Shown here: piece after piece, positions 9,253 to 23,700 of the stretch
Layout: every line of letters starts with the position of its first letter
Position numbering within the stretch: position 1 is the first letter of the stretch
From: Schoenoplectus triqueter
Taxonomy: Eukaryota > Streptophyta > Magnoliopsida > Poales > Cyperaceae
Direction: 5' to 3'
Assembly: GCA_964058805.1 (NCBI GenBank)
Contig: CAXKVV010001011.1
Span: forward strand, 1 to 64,000
DNA: 64,000 nt
Notes under the pieces: generated by a model
Database searches by the model: none
What the model saw: the letters and a program-made list of their open reading frames with translations, nothing else
What the model was told of the DNA's origin: nothing
Made by a program: the position numbers and the translations under genes

Positions 9253-11671
9253 GAAAACGAGTCCGGGAGCGCAAAACATGAAAACGGGACCCGACGCCCT
9301 CCGCACCGCCCAAAACGAGTCCGGGAGCGCAAAACATGAAAACGAGACCCGACGCCGTCTGTACCGTCGAAAATGAGTCTTGGAGCGCAAAACATGAAAA
9401 TGGGACCCGACGCCCTCCGCACCGCCGAAAATGTGTCCGGGAGCGCAAAACATTAAAACGGGACCCGACGCCCTCTGAACCGCCGAAAACGTGTCCGGGA
9501 GCGCAAAACATGTAAACGGGACCCGACGCCCTCTGAACCGCCGAAAACGAGTCCGGGAGCGCAAAACTTGAAAACGGGACCCGACGCCCACGGAACCGTC
9601 GAAAACGAGTCCGGGAGCGCAAAATATGAAAATAGGACCATACGCCCTCCGCACCGCCGAAACCGTGTCCGGGAGCGCAAAATAAGAAAGGGGGACCCGA
9701 CGCCCTCGGAACCGCCGCAAAATCAGTCCGAGAGCGCAAAATAAGAAAGGGGGACCCGATGCCCTCGGAACCGTCGCAAAATCAGTCCGGTAGCGCAAAA
9801 TAAGAATGGGGGACCCGACGCCCTCCGCACCGCCGAAAATGTGTCTGGGAGCGCAAAACATTAAAATGGGACCCGACGCCCTCCGCACCGCCGAAAACGT
9901 GTCCGGGAGTGCAAAACATGAAAACGGGACCCGACGCCCTCGGAAACGAGTCTGGGAGCGCAAAACATGAAAACGGGACCCGACGCCCTCCGCACTGCCG
10001 CAAATCAGTCCGGGAGCGCAAAATATGAAAGCGGGACCTGACGCCCTCGGAACCGCCGAAAACGAGTCCGGGATCGCAAAACATGAAAACGGGACCCGAC
10101 GCCGTCTGTACCGTCGAAAACGAGTCTTGGAGCGCAAAACATGAAAATGGGACCCGACGCCCTCGGCACCGCCGAAAATGTGTCCGGGAGCGCAAAACAT
10201 TAAAATGGGACCAGACGCCCTCCGCACCGCCGAAAATGTGTCCGGGAGCACAAAACATTAAAAGGGGACCCGACGCCCTCCGAACCGCCGAAAACGTGTC
10301 CGGGAGAGCAAAACATGAAAACGGAACCCCACGCCCTCAGAACCGCCGAAACGAGTCCGGGAGCGCAAAACTTGAAAACGGGACCCGAAGCCCACGGAAC
10401 CGTCGAAAATGAGTCCGGGAGCGCAAAATATGAAAATAGGACACGACGCCCTCCGCACCGCCGAAACTCAGTCCGGGAGCGCAAAATAAGAAAGGGGGAC
10501 CCGACGCCCTCGGAACCGCCGCAAAATCAGTCCGGGAGCGCAAAATAAGAAAGGGGGACCCGACGCCCTCCGCACCGCCGAAAATGTGTCTGGGAGCGCA
10601 AAACATTAAAATGGGACCCGACGCCCTCCGCACCGCCGAAAACGTGTCCGGGAGTGCAAAACATGAAAACGGGACCCGACGCCCTCGGAAACGAGTCTGG
10701 GAGCGCAAAACATGAAAACGGGACCCGACGCCCTCCGCACTGCCGCAAATCAGTCCGGGAGCGCAAAATATGAAAGCGGGACCTGACGCCCTCGGAACCG
10801 CCGAAAACGAGTCCGGGAGCGCAAAACATGAAAACGGGACCCGACGCCGTCTGTACCGTCGAAAACGAGTCTTGGAGCGCAAAACATGAAAATGGGACCC
10901 GACGCCCTCGGCACCGCCGAAAACGTGTCCGGGAGCGCAAAACATTAAAATGGGACCCGACGCCCTCCGCACCGCCGAAAACGTGTCCGGGAGCGCAAAA
11001 CATGAAAACGGAACCCGACGCCCTCGGAAACGCCGAAAACGAGTCCGGGAGCGCAAAACATGAAAACGGGACCCGACGCCCTCCGCACCGCCCAAAACGA
11101 GTCCGGGAGCGCAAAACAAGAAAACGGGACCCGACGCCCTCCGCACTGCCGCAAATCAGTCCGGGAGCGCAAAATATGAAAGCGGGACCTGACGCCCTCG
11201 GAACCGCCGAAAACGAGTCCGGGAGCGCAAAACATGAAAACGGGACCCGACGCCCTCCGCACCGCCGAAAACGTGTCCGGGAGCGCAAAACATGAAAACG
11301 GGACCCGACGCCCTCCGCACCGCCGAAAACGTGTCCGGGAGCGCAAAACTTGAAAACGGGACCCGACGCCCTCCGCATCGCCGAAAACGAGTCCGGGAGC
11401 GCAAAACATGAAAACGGGACCCGACGCCCTCCGCACCGTCGCAAATCAGTCCGGGAGCGCAAAATATGAAAGTGGGACCTGACGCCCTCGGAACCGCCGA
11501 AAAAGAGTCCGGGAGCGCAAAACATGAAAACGGGACCCGACGCCCTCCGCACCGCCGAAAATGTCTCCGGGAGCGCAAAACATTAAAAGGGACACGACGC
11601 CATCCGCACCGCCGAAAACGTGTCCGGGAGCGCAAAACATGAAAACGGTACCCGACGCCCTCGGAAACGCC
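9253..11671. repeat. 2,419-bp higher-order repeat, copy B
   Basis: Matches copy A (68-2486) at offset 9,185 and copy C at offset 2,419, with only scattered single-base differences, for example CTCGGAACC in A versus CTCAGAACC in B near 10338. It holds the intact version of the site where the 6.76-kb element inserted, at its junction with copy C. Confidence 0.9.
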
Positions 11672-13757
11672 GAAAACGAGTCCGGGAGCGCAAAACATGA
11701 AAACGGGACCCGACGCCCTCCGCACCGCCCAAAACGAGTCCGGGAGCGCAAAACATGAAAACGAGACCCGACGCCGTCTGTACCGTCGAAAATGAGTCTT
11801 GGAGCGCAAAACATGAAAATGGGACCCGACGCCCTCCGCACCGCCGAAAATGTGTCCGGGAGCGCAAAACATTAAAACGGGACCCGACGCCCTCTGAACC
11901 GCCGAAAACGTGTCCGGGAGCGCAAAACATGTAAACGGGACCCGACGCCCTCTGAACCGCCGAAAACGAGTCCGGGAGCGCAAAACTTGAAAACGGGACC
12001 CGACGCCCACGGAACCGTCGAAAACGAGTCCGGGAGCGCAAAATATGAAAATAGGACCATACGCCCTCCGCACCGCCGAAACCGTGTCCGGGAGCGCAAA
12101 ATAAGAAAGGGGGACCCGACGCCCTCGGAACCGCCGCAAAATCAGTCCGAGAGCGCAAAATAAGAAAGGGGGACCCGATGCCCTCGGAACCGTCGCAAAA
12201 TCAGTCCGGTAGCGCAAAATAAGAATGGGGGACCCGACGCCCTCCGCACCGCCGAAAATGTGTCTGGGAGCGCAAAACATTAAAATGGGACCCGACGCCC
12301 TCCGCACCGCCGAAAACGTGTCCGGGAGTGCAAAACATGAAAACGGGACCCGACGCCCTCGGAAACGAGTCTGGGAGCGCAAAACATGAAAACGGGACCC
12401 GACGCCCTCCGCACTGCCGCAAATCAGTCCGGGAGCGCAAAATATGAAAGCGGGACCTGACGCCCTCGGAACCGCCGAAAACGAGTCCGGGATCGCAAAA
12501 CATGAAAACGGGACCCGACGCCGTCTGTACCGTCGAAAACGAGTCTTGGAGCGCAAAACATGAAAATGGGACCCGACGCCCTCGGCACCGCCGAAAATGT
12601 GTCCGGGAGCGCAAAACATTAAAATGGGACCAGACGCCCTCCGCACCGCCGAAAATGTGTCCGGGAGCACAAAACATTAAAAGGGGACCCGACGCCCTCC
12701 GAACCGCCGAAAACGTGTCCGGGAGAGCAAAACATGAAAACGGAACCCCACGCCCTCGGAACCGCCGAAACGAGTCCGGGAGCGCAAAACTTGAAAACGG
12801 GACCCGAAGCCCACGGAACCGTCGAAAATGAGTCCGGGAGCGCAAAATATGAAAATAGGACACGACGCCCTCCGCACCGCCGAAACTCAGTCCGGGAGCG
12901 CAAAATAAGAAAGGGGGACCCGACGCCCTCGGAACCGCCGCAAAATCAGTCCGGGAGCGCAAAATAAGAAAGGGGGACCCGACGCCCTCCGCACCGCCGA
13001 AAATGTGTCTGGGAGCGCAAAACATTAAAATGGGACCCGACGCCCTCCGCACCGCCGAAAACGTGTCCGGGAGTGCAAAACATGAAAACGGGACCCGACG
13101 CCCTCGGAAACGAGTCTGGGAGCGCAAAACATGAAAACGGGACCCGACGCCCTCCGCACTGCCGCAAATCAGTCCGGGAGCGCAAAATATGAAAGCGGGA
13201 CCTGACGCCCTCGGAACCGCCGAAAACGAGTCCGGGAGCGCAAAACATGAAAACGGGACCCGACGCCGTCTGTACCGTCGAAAACGAGTCTTGGAGCGCA
13301 AAACATGAAAATGGGACCCGACGCCCTCGGCACCGCCGAAAACGTGTCCGGGAGCGCAAAACATTAAAATGGGACCCGACGCCCTCCGCACCGCCGAAAA
13401 CGTGTCCGGGAGCGCAAAACATGAAAACGGAACCCGACGCCCTCGGAAACGCCGAAAACGAGTCCGGGAGCGCAAAACATGAAAACGGGACCCGACGCCC
13501 TCCGCACCGCCCAAAACGAGTCCGGGAGCGCAAAACAAGAAAACGGGACCCGACGCCCTCCGCACTGCCGCAAATCAGTCCGGGAGCGCAAAATATGAAA
13601 GCGGGACCTGACGCCCTCGGAACCGCCGAAAACGAGTCCGGGAGCGCAAAACATGAAAACGGGACCCGACGCCCTCCGCACCGCCGAAAACGTGTCCGGG
13701 AGCGCAAAACATGAAAACGGGACCCGACGCCCTCCGCACCGCCGAAAACGTGTCCGG
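11672..13757. repeat. 2,419-bp higher-order repeat, copy C (truncated)
   Basis: Follows copy B for about 2,086 bp, then diverges near 13758. There B has a monomer with GCGCAAAACTTG and this copy switches to GGGATCGCAAAACATG and the GCCTCAAACG class. The same block recurs at about 20.36-21.91 kb (offset 8,154 bp), which links it to the larger super-units. Confidence 0.85.
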
Positions 13758-16700
13758 GATCGCAAAACATGAAAACGGGACCCGACGCCCTCCGCACTGC
13801 CTCAAACGATTTTGGGAGCGCAAAACATGAAAACGAGACCCGACGCCCTCGGAACCGCCGAAAACGAGTCCGGAAGCGCAAATCAAGAAAACGAGACCCG
13901 ACACGCCCGGAACCGCCGAAAACGAGTCCGGGAGCGCAAAACATGAAAACGGGACCCGACGCCCTCGGAACCGCCGAAAACGAGTCCGGGAGCGCAAAAA
14001 ATGAAAATGGGAGCCGACACCCTCCGCACCGCCGAAAACGTGTCCGGGAGCGCAAAACATGAAAACGGGACCCGACGCCCTCGGAACCGCCGAAAACGAG
14101 TCCGGTAGCGCAAAACATGAGAATGCGACCCGACGCCCTCCGCACAGCCGAAAACGTGTCCGGGAGCGCAAAACTTGAAAACAGGACCCGACGCCCTCGG
14201 AACCGCCGAAAACTAGTCCGGGAGCGCAAAACATGAAAACGGGACCCAACGCCCACGAAACGGCCGAAAACGAGTCCGGGAGCGCAAAACATGAAAATGG
14301 GACTCGACGCCCTCCGCACCGCCGAAAACGTGTCCGGGAGCGCAAAACATGAAAACGGGACCCGACGCCCTCCGCACCGCCGAAAACAAGTCCGGGAGCG
14401 CAAAACATGAAAACGGGACCCGACGCCCTAGGAACCGCCGAAAACGAGTCTGGGAGCGCAAAACATGAAAACGGGACCCGACGCCCTCCGCACTGCCTCA
14501 AACGATTTCGGGAGCGCAAAACATGAAAACGAGACCCGAGGCCCTCGGAACCGCCGAAAAAGAGTCCGGAAGCGCAAATCAAGAAAACGAGACTCGACAC
14601 GCCCGGAACCGCCGAAAACGAGTCCGGGAGCGCAAAACATGAAAACGGGACCCGACGCCCTAGGAACCGCCGAAAACGAGTCTGGGAGCGCAAAACATGA
14701 AAACGGTGCCCGACGCCCTCCGCACCGCCGCAAATCAGTCCGGGAGCGCAAAATATGAAAGCGGGACCCGACGCCCTCCGCACCGCCGAAAACGTGTCCG
14801 GGAGCGCAAATCAAGAAAACGAGACCCGACACGCCCAGAACCGCCGAAAACGAGTCGGGGAGCGCAAAACATGAAAGCGGGACCCGACGCCCTCCGCACC
14901 GCCGAAAACGTGTCCGGGAGCGCAAAACATGAAAACGGGACCCGACGCCCTCCGCACCGCCGAAAACGTGTCCGGGAGCGCAAAACATGATAACGGGACC
15001 CGACGCCCTCCGCACCGCCGAAAACGTGTCCGGAAGCGCCAAACATGAAAACGGGACCCGACGCCCTCCGCACCGCCGAAAACGAGTCCGGGAGCGCAAA
15101 ACATGAAAACGGGACCCGACGCCCTCCGCACCGCCGAAGACGTGTCCGGGAGCGCAAAACATGAAAACGGGACCCGACGCCCTCCGCACCGCCGAAAATG
15201 AGTCCGGGAGCGCAAAACATGAAAACGGGACCCGACGCCCTCCGCACTGCCGCAAATCAGTCCGGGAGCGCAAAATATGAAAGCGGGACCTGACGCCCTC
15301 GGAACCGCCGAAAATGAGTCCGGGAGCGCAAAACATGAAAACGGGACCCGACGCCCTCCGCACCGCCGAAAACGTGTCCGGGAGCGTAAAACATGAAAAC
15401 GGGACCCGACGCCCTCCGCACCGCCGAAAACGTGTCCGGGATCGCAAAACATGAAAACGGGACCCGACGCCCTCCGCACTGCCTCAAACGATTTTTTGGG
15501 AGCGCAAAACATGAAAACGAGACCCGACGCCCTCGGAACCGCCGAAAACAAGTCCGGAAGCGCAAATCAAGAAAACGAGACCCGACACGCCCGGAACCGC
15601 CGAAAACGAGTCCGGGAGCGCAAAACATGAAAACGGGACCCGACGCCCTCGGAACCGCCGAAAACGAGTCCGGGAGCGCAAAACATGAAAATGGGAGCCG
15701 ACACCCTCCGCACCGCCGAAAACGTGTCCGGGAGCGCAAAACATGAAAACGGGACCCGACGCCCTCGAAACCGCCGAAAACGAGTCCGGTAGCGCAAAAC
15801 ATGAGAATGCGACCCGACGCCCTCCGCACAGCCGAAAACGTGTCCGGGAGCGCAAAACATGAAAACAGGACCCGACGTCCTCGGAACCGCCGAAAACGAG
15901 TCCGGGAGCGCAAAACATGAAAACGGGACCCGACGCCCACGAAACAGCCGAAAACGAGTCCGGGAGCGCAAAACATGAAAACGGGACCCGACGCCCTCCG
16001 CACCGCCGAAAACGTGTCCGGGAGCGCAAAACATGAAAACGGGACCCGACGCCCTCCGCACCGCCGAAAACGAGTCCGGGAGCGCAAAACATGAAAACGG
16101 GACCCGACGCCCTCCGCACCGCCGAAAACGTGTCCGGAAGCGCAAAACATGAAAACGGGACCCGACGCCCTCCGCACCGCCGAAAACGAGTCCGGGAGCG
16201 CAAAACATGAAAACGGGACCCGACGCCCTCCGCACCGCCGCAAATCAGTCCGGGAGCGCAAAATATGAAAGCGGGACCTCACGCCCTCGGAACCGCCGAA
16301 AACGAGTCTGGGAGCGCAAAACATGAAAACAGGACCCGACGCCCTCCGCACCGCCGAAAACGAGTCCGGGAGCGCAAAACATTAAAACGGGACCCGACGC
16401 CCTCCGCACCGCCGAAAACGTGTCCGGGAGGGCAAAACAAGAAAACGGGACCCGACGCCCTCGGAAACGCCGAAAACGAGTCCGGGAGCGCAAAACATAA
16501 AAACGGGACCCGACGCCCTCCGCACCGCCGAAAACGTGTCCGGGAGCGCAAAACATGAAAACGGGACCCGACGCCCTCCGCACCGCCGAAAACGAGTCCG
16601 GGAGCGCAAAACATGAAAACGGGACCCGACGCCCTCCGCACCGCCGAAAACGTGTCCGGAAGCGCAAAACATGAAAACGGGACCCGACGCCCTCCGCACC

Positions 16701-17769
16701 GCCGAAAAAAGTCCGGGAGCGCAAAACATGAAAACGGGACCCGACGCCTTAGGAACCGCCGAAAACGAGTCTGGGAGCGCAAAACATGAAAACGGGACCC
16801 GACGCCCTCCGCACTGCCTCAAACGATTTCGGGAGCGCAAAACATGAAAACGAGACCCGACGCCCTCGGAAACGCCGAAAACAAGTCCGGAAGTGCAAAT
16901 CAAGAAAACGAGACTCGACACGCCCGGAATCGCCGAAAACGAGTCCGGGAGCGCAAAACATGAAAACGGGACCCGACGCCCTAGGAACCGCCGAAAACGA
17001 GTCTGGGAGCGCAAAACATGAAAACGGGACCCGACGCCCTCCGCACCGCCGCAAATCAGTCCGGGAGCGCAAAATATGAAAGCGGGACCGGACGCCCTCG
17101 AAACCGCCGAAAACGAGTCCGGGAGCACAAAACATGAAAACGGGACCCGACGCCGTCTGTACCGTCGAAAACGAGTCTTGGAGCGCAAAACATGAAAATG
17201 GGACCCGACGCCCTCGGCACCGCCAAAAATGTGTCCGGGAGCGCAAAATTTGAAAATAGGACCATACGCCCTCCGCACCGCCGAAACCGTGTCCGAGAGC
17301 GCAAAATAAGAAAGGGGGACCCGACGCCCTCGGAACCGCCGCAAAATCAGTCCGGGAGCGCAAAATAAGAAAGGGGGACCCGACGCCCTCCGCACCGCCG
17401 AAAATGTGTCCGGGAGCGCAAAACATGAAAATGGGACCCGACGCCCTCCGCACCGCAGAAAATGTGTCCGGGAGCGCAAAACATTAAAATAGGACCCGAC
17501 GCCCTCCGCACCGCCGAAAACGTGTCCGGGAGCGCAAAACTTGAAAACCGGACCTGACGCCCTCCGCACCGCCGAAAACGAGTCCGGGAGCGCAAAACAT
17601 GAAAACGGGACCCGACGCCCTCGGAAACGCCGAAAACAAGTCCGGGAGCGCAAAACATGAAAACGGGACCCGACGCCCTCCGCACCGCCAAAATCGTGTC
17701 CGGGAGCGCAAAACATGAAAACGGGACCCGACGCCCTCCGCACTGCCGAAAACGTGTCCGGGAGCGCAA

Positions 17770-20700
17770 AACATGAAAACGGGACCCGACGCCCTCCGCA
17801 CGGCCTCAAACGATTTCGGGAGCGCAAAAAATGAAAACGAGACCCGACGCCCTCGGAACCGCCGAAAACGAGTCCGGAAGCGCAAATCAAGAAAACGAGA
17901 CTCGACACGCCCGGAACCGCCGAAAACGAGTCCGGGAGCGCAAAACATGAAAACGGGACCCGACGCCCTAGGAACCACCGAAAACGAGTATAGGAGCGCA
18001 AAACATGAAAACGGGACCCGACGCCCTCCGCACCGCCGCAAATCAGTCCGGGAGCGCAAAATATGAAAGCGGGACCGAACGCCCTCGGAACCGCCGAAAA
18101 CGAGTCCGAGAGCGCAAAACATGAAAACGGGACCCGACGCTGTCTGTACCGTCGAAAACGAGTCTTGGAGCGCAAAACATGAAAATGGGACCCGACGCCC
18201 TCCGCACCGCCGAAAATGTGTCCGGGAGCGCAAAACATTTAAATGGGACCCGACGCCCTCCGCACCGCCGAAAACGTGTCCGGGAGCGCAAAACATGAAA
18301 ACAAGACCCGACGCCCTCCGCACTGCCTCAAACGATTTCGGGAGCGCAAAACATGAAAAAGAGACCCGACGCCCTTGGAACCGCCGAAAAAGAGTCCGGA
18401 AGCGCAAATCAAGAAAACGACACTCGACACGCCCGGAACCGCCGAAAACGAGTCCGGGAGCGCAAAACATGAAAACGGGACCCGACACCCTAGGAACCGC
18501 CGAAAACGAGTCCGGGAGCGCAAAACATGAAAACGGGACCCGACGCCCTCCGCACCGCCGCAAATCAGTCCGGGAGCGCTAAATATGAAAGCGGGACCGG
18601 ACGCCCTCGGAACCGCCGAAAACGAGTCCGGGAGCGTAAAACATGAAAACGGGACCCGACGCCCTCCGCACCGCCGAAAACGAGTTCGGGAGCGCAAAAC
18701 ATGAAAACGGGACCCGACGCCCTCCGCACCGCCGAAAACGTGTCCGGGAGCGCAAAACTTGAAAACGGGACCCGACGCCCTCCGCATCGCCGAAAACGAG
18801 TCCGGGAGCGCAAAACATGAAAACGGGACCCGACGCCCTCCGCACCGTCGCAAATCAGTCCGGGAGCGCAAAATATGAAAGTGGGACCTGACGCCCTCGG
18901 AACCGCCGAAAAAGAGTCCGGGAGCGCAAAACATGAAAACGGGACCCGACGCCCTCCGCACCGCCGAAAATGTCTCCGGGAGCGCAAAACATTAAAAGGG
19001 ACACGACGCCATCCGCACCGCCGAAAACGTGTCCGGGAGAGCAAAACATGAAAACGGTACCCGACGCCCTCGGAAACGCCGAAAACGAGTCCGGGAGCGC
19101 AAAACATGAAAACGGGACCCGACGCCCTCCGCACCGCCCAAAACGAGTCCGGGAGCGCAAAACATGAAAACGAGACCCGACGCCGTCTGTACCGTCGAAA
19201 ATGAGTCTTGGAGCGCAAAACATGAAAATGGGACCCGACGCCCTCCGCACCGCCGAAAATGTGTCCGGGAGCGCAAAACATTAAAACGGGACCCGACGCC
19301 CTCCGCACCGCCGAAAACGTGTCCGGGAGCGCAAAACATGTAAACGGGACCCGACGCCCTCTGAACCGCCGAAAACGAGTCCGGGAGCGCAAAACTTGAA
19401 AACGGGACCCGACGCCCACGGAACCGTCGAAAACGAGTCCGGGAGCGCAAAATATGAAAATAGGACCATACGCCCTCCGCACCGCCGAAACCGTGTCCGG
19501 GAGCGCAAAATAAGAAAGGGGGACCCGACGCCCTCGGAACCGCCGCAAAATCAGTCCGGGAGCGCAAAATAAGAAAGGGGGACCCGAGGCCCTCGGAACC
19601 GCCGCAAAATCAGTCCGGTAGCGCAAAATAAGAAAGGGGGACCCGACGCCCTCCGCACCGCCGAAAATGTGTCTGGGAGCGCAAAACATTAAAATGGGAC
19701 CCGACGCCCTCCGCACCGCCGAAAACGTGTCCGGGAGTGCAAAACATGAAAACGGGACCCGACGCCCTCGGAAACGAGTCTGGGAGCGCAAAACATGAAA
19801 ACGGGACCCGACGCCCTCCGCACTGCCGCAAATCAGTCCGGGAGCGCAAAATATGAAAGCGGGACCTGACGCCCTCGGAACCGCCGAAAACGAGTCCGGG
19901 ATCGCAAAACATGAAAACGGGACCCGACGCCGTCTGTACCGTCGAAAACGAGTCTTGGAGCGCAAAACATGAAAATGGGACCCGACGCCCTCGGCACCGC
20001 CGAAAATGTGTCCGGGAGCGCAAAACATTAAAATGGGACCAGACGCCCTCCGCACCGCCGAAAATGTGTCCGGGAGCACAAAACATTAAAAGGGGACCCG
20101 ACGCCCTCCGAACCGCCGAAAACGTGTCCGGGAGAGCAAAACATGAAAACGGAACCCGACGCCCTCGGAACCGCCGAAACGAGTCCGGGAGCGCAAAACT
20201 TGAAAACGGGACCCGACGCCCACGGAACCGTCGAAAATGAGTCCGGGAGCGCAAAATATGAAAATAGGACACGACGCCCTCCGCACCGCCGAAACTCAGT
20301 CCGGGAGCGCAAAATAAGAAAGGGGGACCCGACGCCCTCGGAACCGCCGCAAAATCAGTCCGGTAGCGCAAAATAAGAAAGGGGGACCCGACGCCCTCCG
20401 CACCGCCGAAAATGTGTCTGGGAGCGCAAAACATTAAAATGGGACCCGACGCCCTCCGCACCGCCGAAAACGTGTCCGGGAGTGCAAAACATGAAAACGG
20501 GACCCGACGCCCTCGGAAACGAGTCTGGGAGCGCAAAACATGAAAACGGGACCCGACGCCCTCCGCACTGCCGCAAATCAGTCCGGGAGCGCAAAATATG
20601 AAAACGGGACCCGACGCCGTCTGTACCGTCGAAAACGAGTCCGGGAGCGCAAAACATGAAAACGGGACCCGACGCCGTCTGTACCGTCGAAAACGAGTCT

Positions 20701-23700
20701 TGGAGCGCAAAACATGAAAATGGGACCCGACGCCCTCGGCACCGCCGAAAATGTGTCCGGGAGCGCAAAACATTAAAATGGGACCAGACGCCCTCCGCAC
20801 CGCCGAAAATGTGTCCGGGAGCACAAAACATTAAAAGGGGACCCGACGCCCTCCGAACCGCCGAAAACGTGTCCGGGAGAGCAAAACATGAAAACGGAAC
20901 CCGACGCCCTCGGAACCGCCGAAACGAGTCCGGGAGCGCAAAACTTGAAAACGGGACCCGACGCCCACGGAACCGTCGAAAATGAGTCCGGGAGCGCAAA
21001 ATATGAAAATAGGACACGACGCCCTCCGCACCGCCGAAACTCAGTCCGGGAGCGCAAAATAAGAAAGGGGGACCCGACGCCCTCGGAACCGCCGCAAAAT
21101 CAGTCCGGGAGCGCAAAATAAGAAAGGGGGACCCGACGCCCTCCGCACCGCCGAAAATGTGTCTGGGAGCGCAAAACATTAAAATGGGACCCGACGCCCT
21201 CCGCACCGCCGAAAACGTGTCCGGGAGTGCAAAACATGAAAACGGGACCCGACGCCCTCGGAAACGAGTCTGGGAGCGCAAAACATGAAAACGGGACCCG
21301 ACGCCCTCCGCACTGCCGCAAATCAGTCCGGGAGCGCAAAATATGAAAGCGGGACCTGACGCCCTCGGAATCGCCGAAAACGAGTCCGGGAGCACAAAAC
21401 ATGAAAACGGGACCCGACGCCGTCTGTACCGTCGAAAACGAGTCTTGGAGCGCAAAACATGAAAATGGGACCCGACGCCCTCGGCACCGCCGAAAACGTG
21501 TCCGGGACCGCAAAACATTAAAATGGGACCCGACGCCCTCCGCACCGCCGAAAACGTGTCCGGGAGCGCAAAACATTAAAACGGAACCCGACGCCCTCGG
21601 AAACGCCGAAAACGAGTCCGGGAGCGCAAAACATGAAAACGGGACCCGACGCCCTCCGCACCGCCCAAAACGAGTCCGGGAGCGCAAAACAAGAAAACGG
21701 GACCCGACGCCCTCCGCACTGCCGCAAATCAGTCCGGGAGCGCAAAATATGAAAGCGGGACCTGACGCCCTCGGAACCGCCGAAAACGAGTCCGGGAGCG
21801 CAAAACATGAAAACGGGACCCGACGCCCTCCGCACCGCCGAAAACGTGTCCGGGAGCGCAAAACATGAAAACGGGACCCGACGCCCTCCGCACCGCCGAA
21901 AACGTGTCCGGGATCGCAAAACATGAAAACGGGACCCGACGCCCTCCGCACTGCCTCAAACGATTTTGGGAGCGCAAAACATGAAAACGAGACCCGACGC
22001 CCTCGGAACCGCCGAAAACGAGTCCGGAAGCGCAAATCAAGAAAACGAGACCCGACACGCCCGGAACCGTCGAAAACGAGTCCGGGAGCGCAAAACATGA
22101 AAACGGGACCCGACGCCCTCGGAACCGCCGAAAACGAGTCCGGGAGCGCAAAAAATGAAAATGGGAGCCGACACCCTCCGCACCGCCGAAAACGTGTCCG
22201 GGAGCGCAAAACATGAAAACGGGACCCGACGCCCTCGGAACCGCCGAAAACGAGTCCGGTAGCGCAAAACATGAGAATGCGACCCGACGCCCTCCGCACA
22301 GCCGAAAACGTGTCCGGGAGCGCAAAACTTTAAAACAGGACCCGACGCCCTCGGAACCGCCGAAAACTAGTCCGGGAGCGCAAAACATGAAAACGGGACC
22401 CAACGCCCACGAAACGGCCGAAAACGAGTCCGGGAGCGCAAAACATGAAAACGGGACCCGACGCCCTCCGCACCGCCGAAAACGTGTCCGGGAGCGCAAA
22501 ACATGAAAACGGGACCCGACGCCCTCCGCACCGCCGAAAACAAGTCCGGGAGCGCAAAACATGAAAACGGGACCCGACGCCCTAGGAACCGCCGAAAACG
22601 AGTCTGGGAGCGCAAAACATGAAAACGGGACCCGACGCCCTCCGCACTGCCTCAAACGATTTCGGGAGCGCAAAACATGAAAACGAGACCCGAGGCCCTC
22701 GGAACCGCCGAAAAAGAGTCCGGAAGCGCAAATCAAGAAAACGAGACTCGACACGCCCGGAACCGCCGAAAACGAGTCCGGGAGCGCAAAACATGAAAAC
22801 GGGACCCGACGCCCTAGGAACCGCCGAAAACGAGTCTGGGAGCGCAAAACATGAAAACGGTGCCCGACGCCCTCCGCACCGCCGCAAATCAGTCCGGGAG
22901 CGCAAAATATGAAAGCGGGTCCCGACGCCCTCCGCACCGCCGAAAACGTGTCCGGGAGCGCAAAACATGATAACGGGACCCGACGCCCTCCGCACCGCCG
23001 AAAACGTGTCCGGAAGCGCAAAACATGAAAATGGGACCCGACGCCCTCCGCACCGCCGAAAACGAGTCCGGGAGCGCAAAACATGAAAACGGGACCCGAC
23101 GCCCTCCGCACCGCCGAAGACGTGTCCGGGAGCGCAAAACATGAAAACGGGACCCGACGCCCTCCGCACCGCCGAAAATGAGTCCGGGAGCGCAAAACAT
23201 GAAAACGGGACCCGACGCCCTCCGCACTGCCGCAAATCAGTCCGGGAGCGCAAAATATGAAAGCGGGACCTGACGCCCTCGGAACCGCCGAAAATGAGTC
23301 CGGGAGCGCAAAACATGAAAACGGGACCCGACGCCCTCCGCACCGCCGAAAACGTGTCCGGGAGCGTAAAACATGAAAACGGGACCCGACGCCCTCCGCA
23401 CCGCCGAAAACGTGTCCGGGATCGCAAAACATGAAAACGGGACCCGACGCCCTCCGCACTGCCTCAAACGATTTTTTGGGAGCGCAAAACATGAAAACGA
23501 GACCCGACGCCCTCGGAACCGCCGAAAACAAGTCCGGAAGCGCAAATCAAGAAAACGAGACCCGACACGCCCGGAACCGCCGAAAACGAGTCCGGGAGCG
23601 CAAAACATGAAAACGGGACCCGACGCCCTCGGAACCGCCGAAAACGAGTCCGGGAGCGCAAAACATGAAAATGGGAGCCGACACCCTCCGCACCGCCGAA

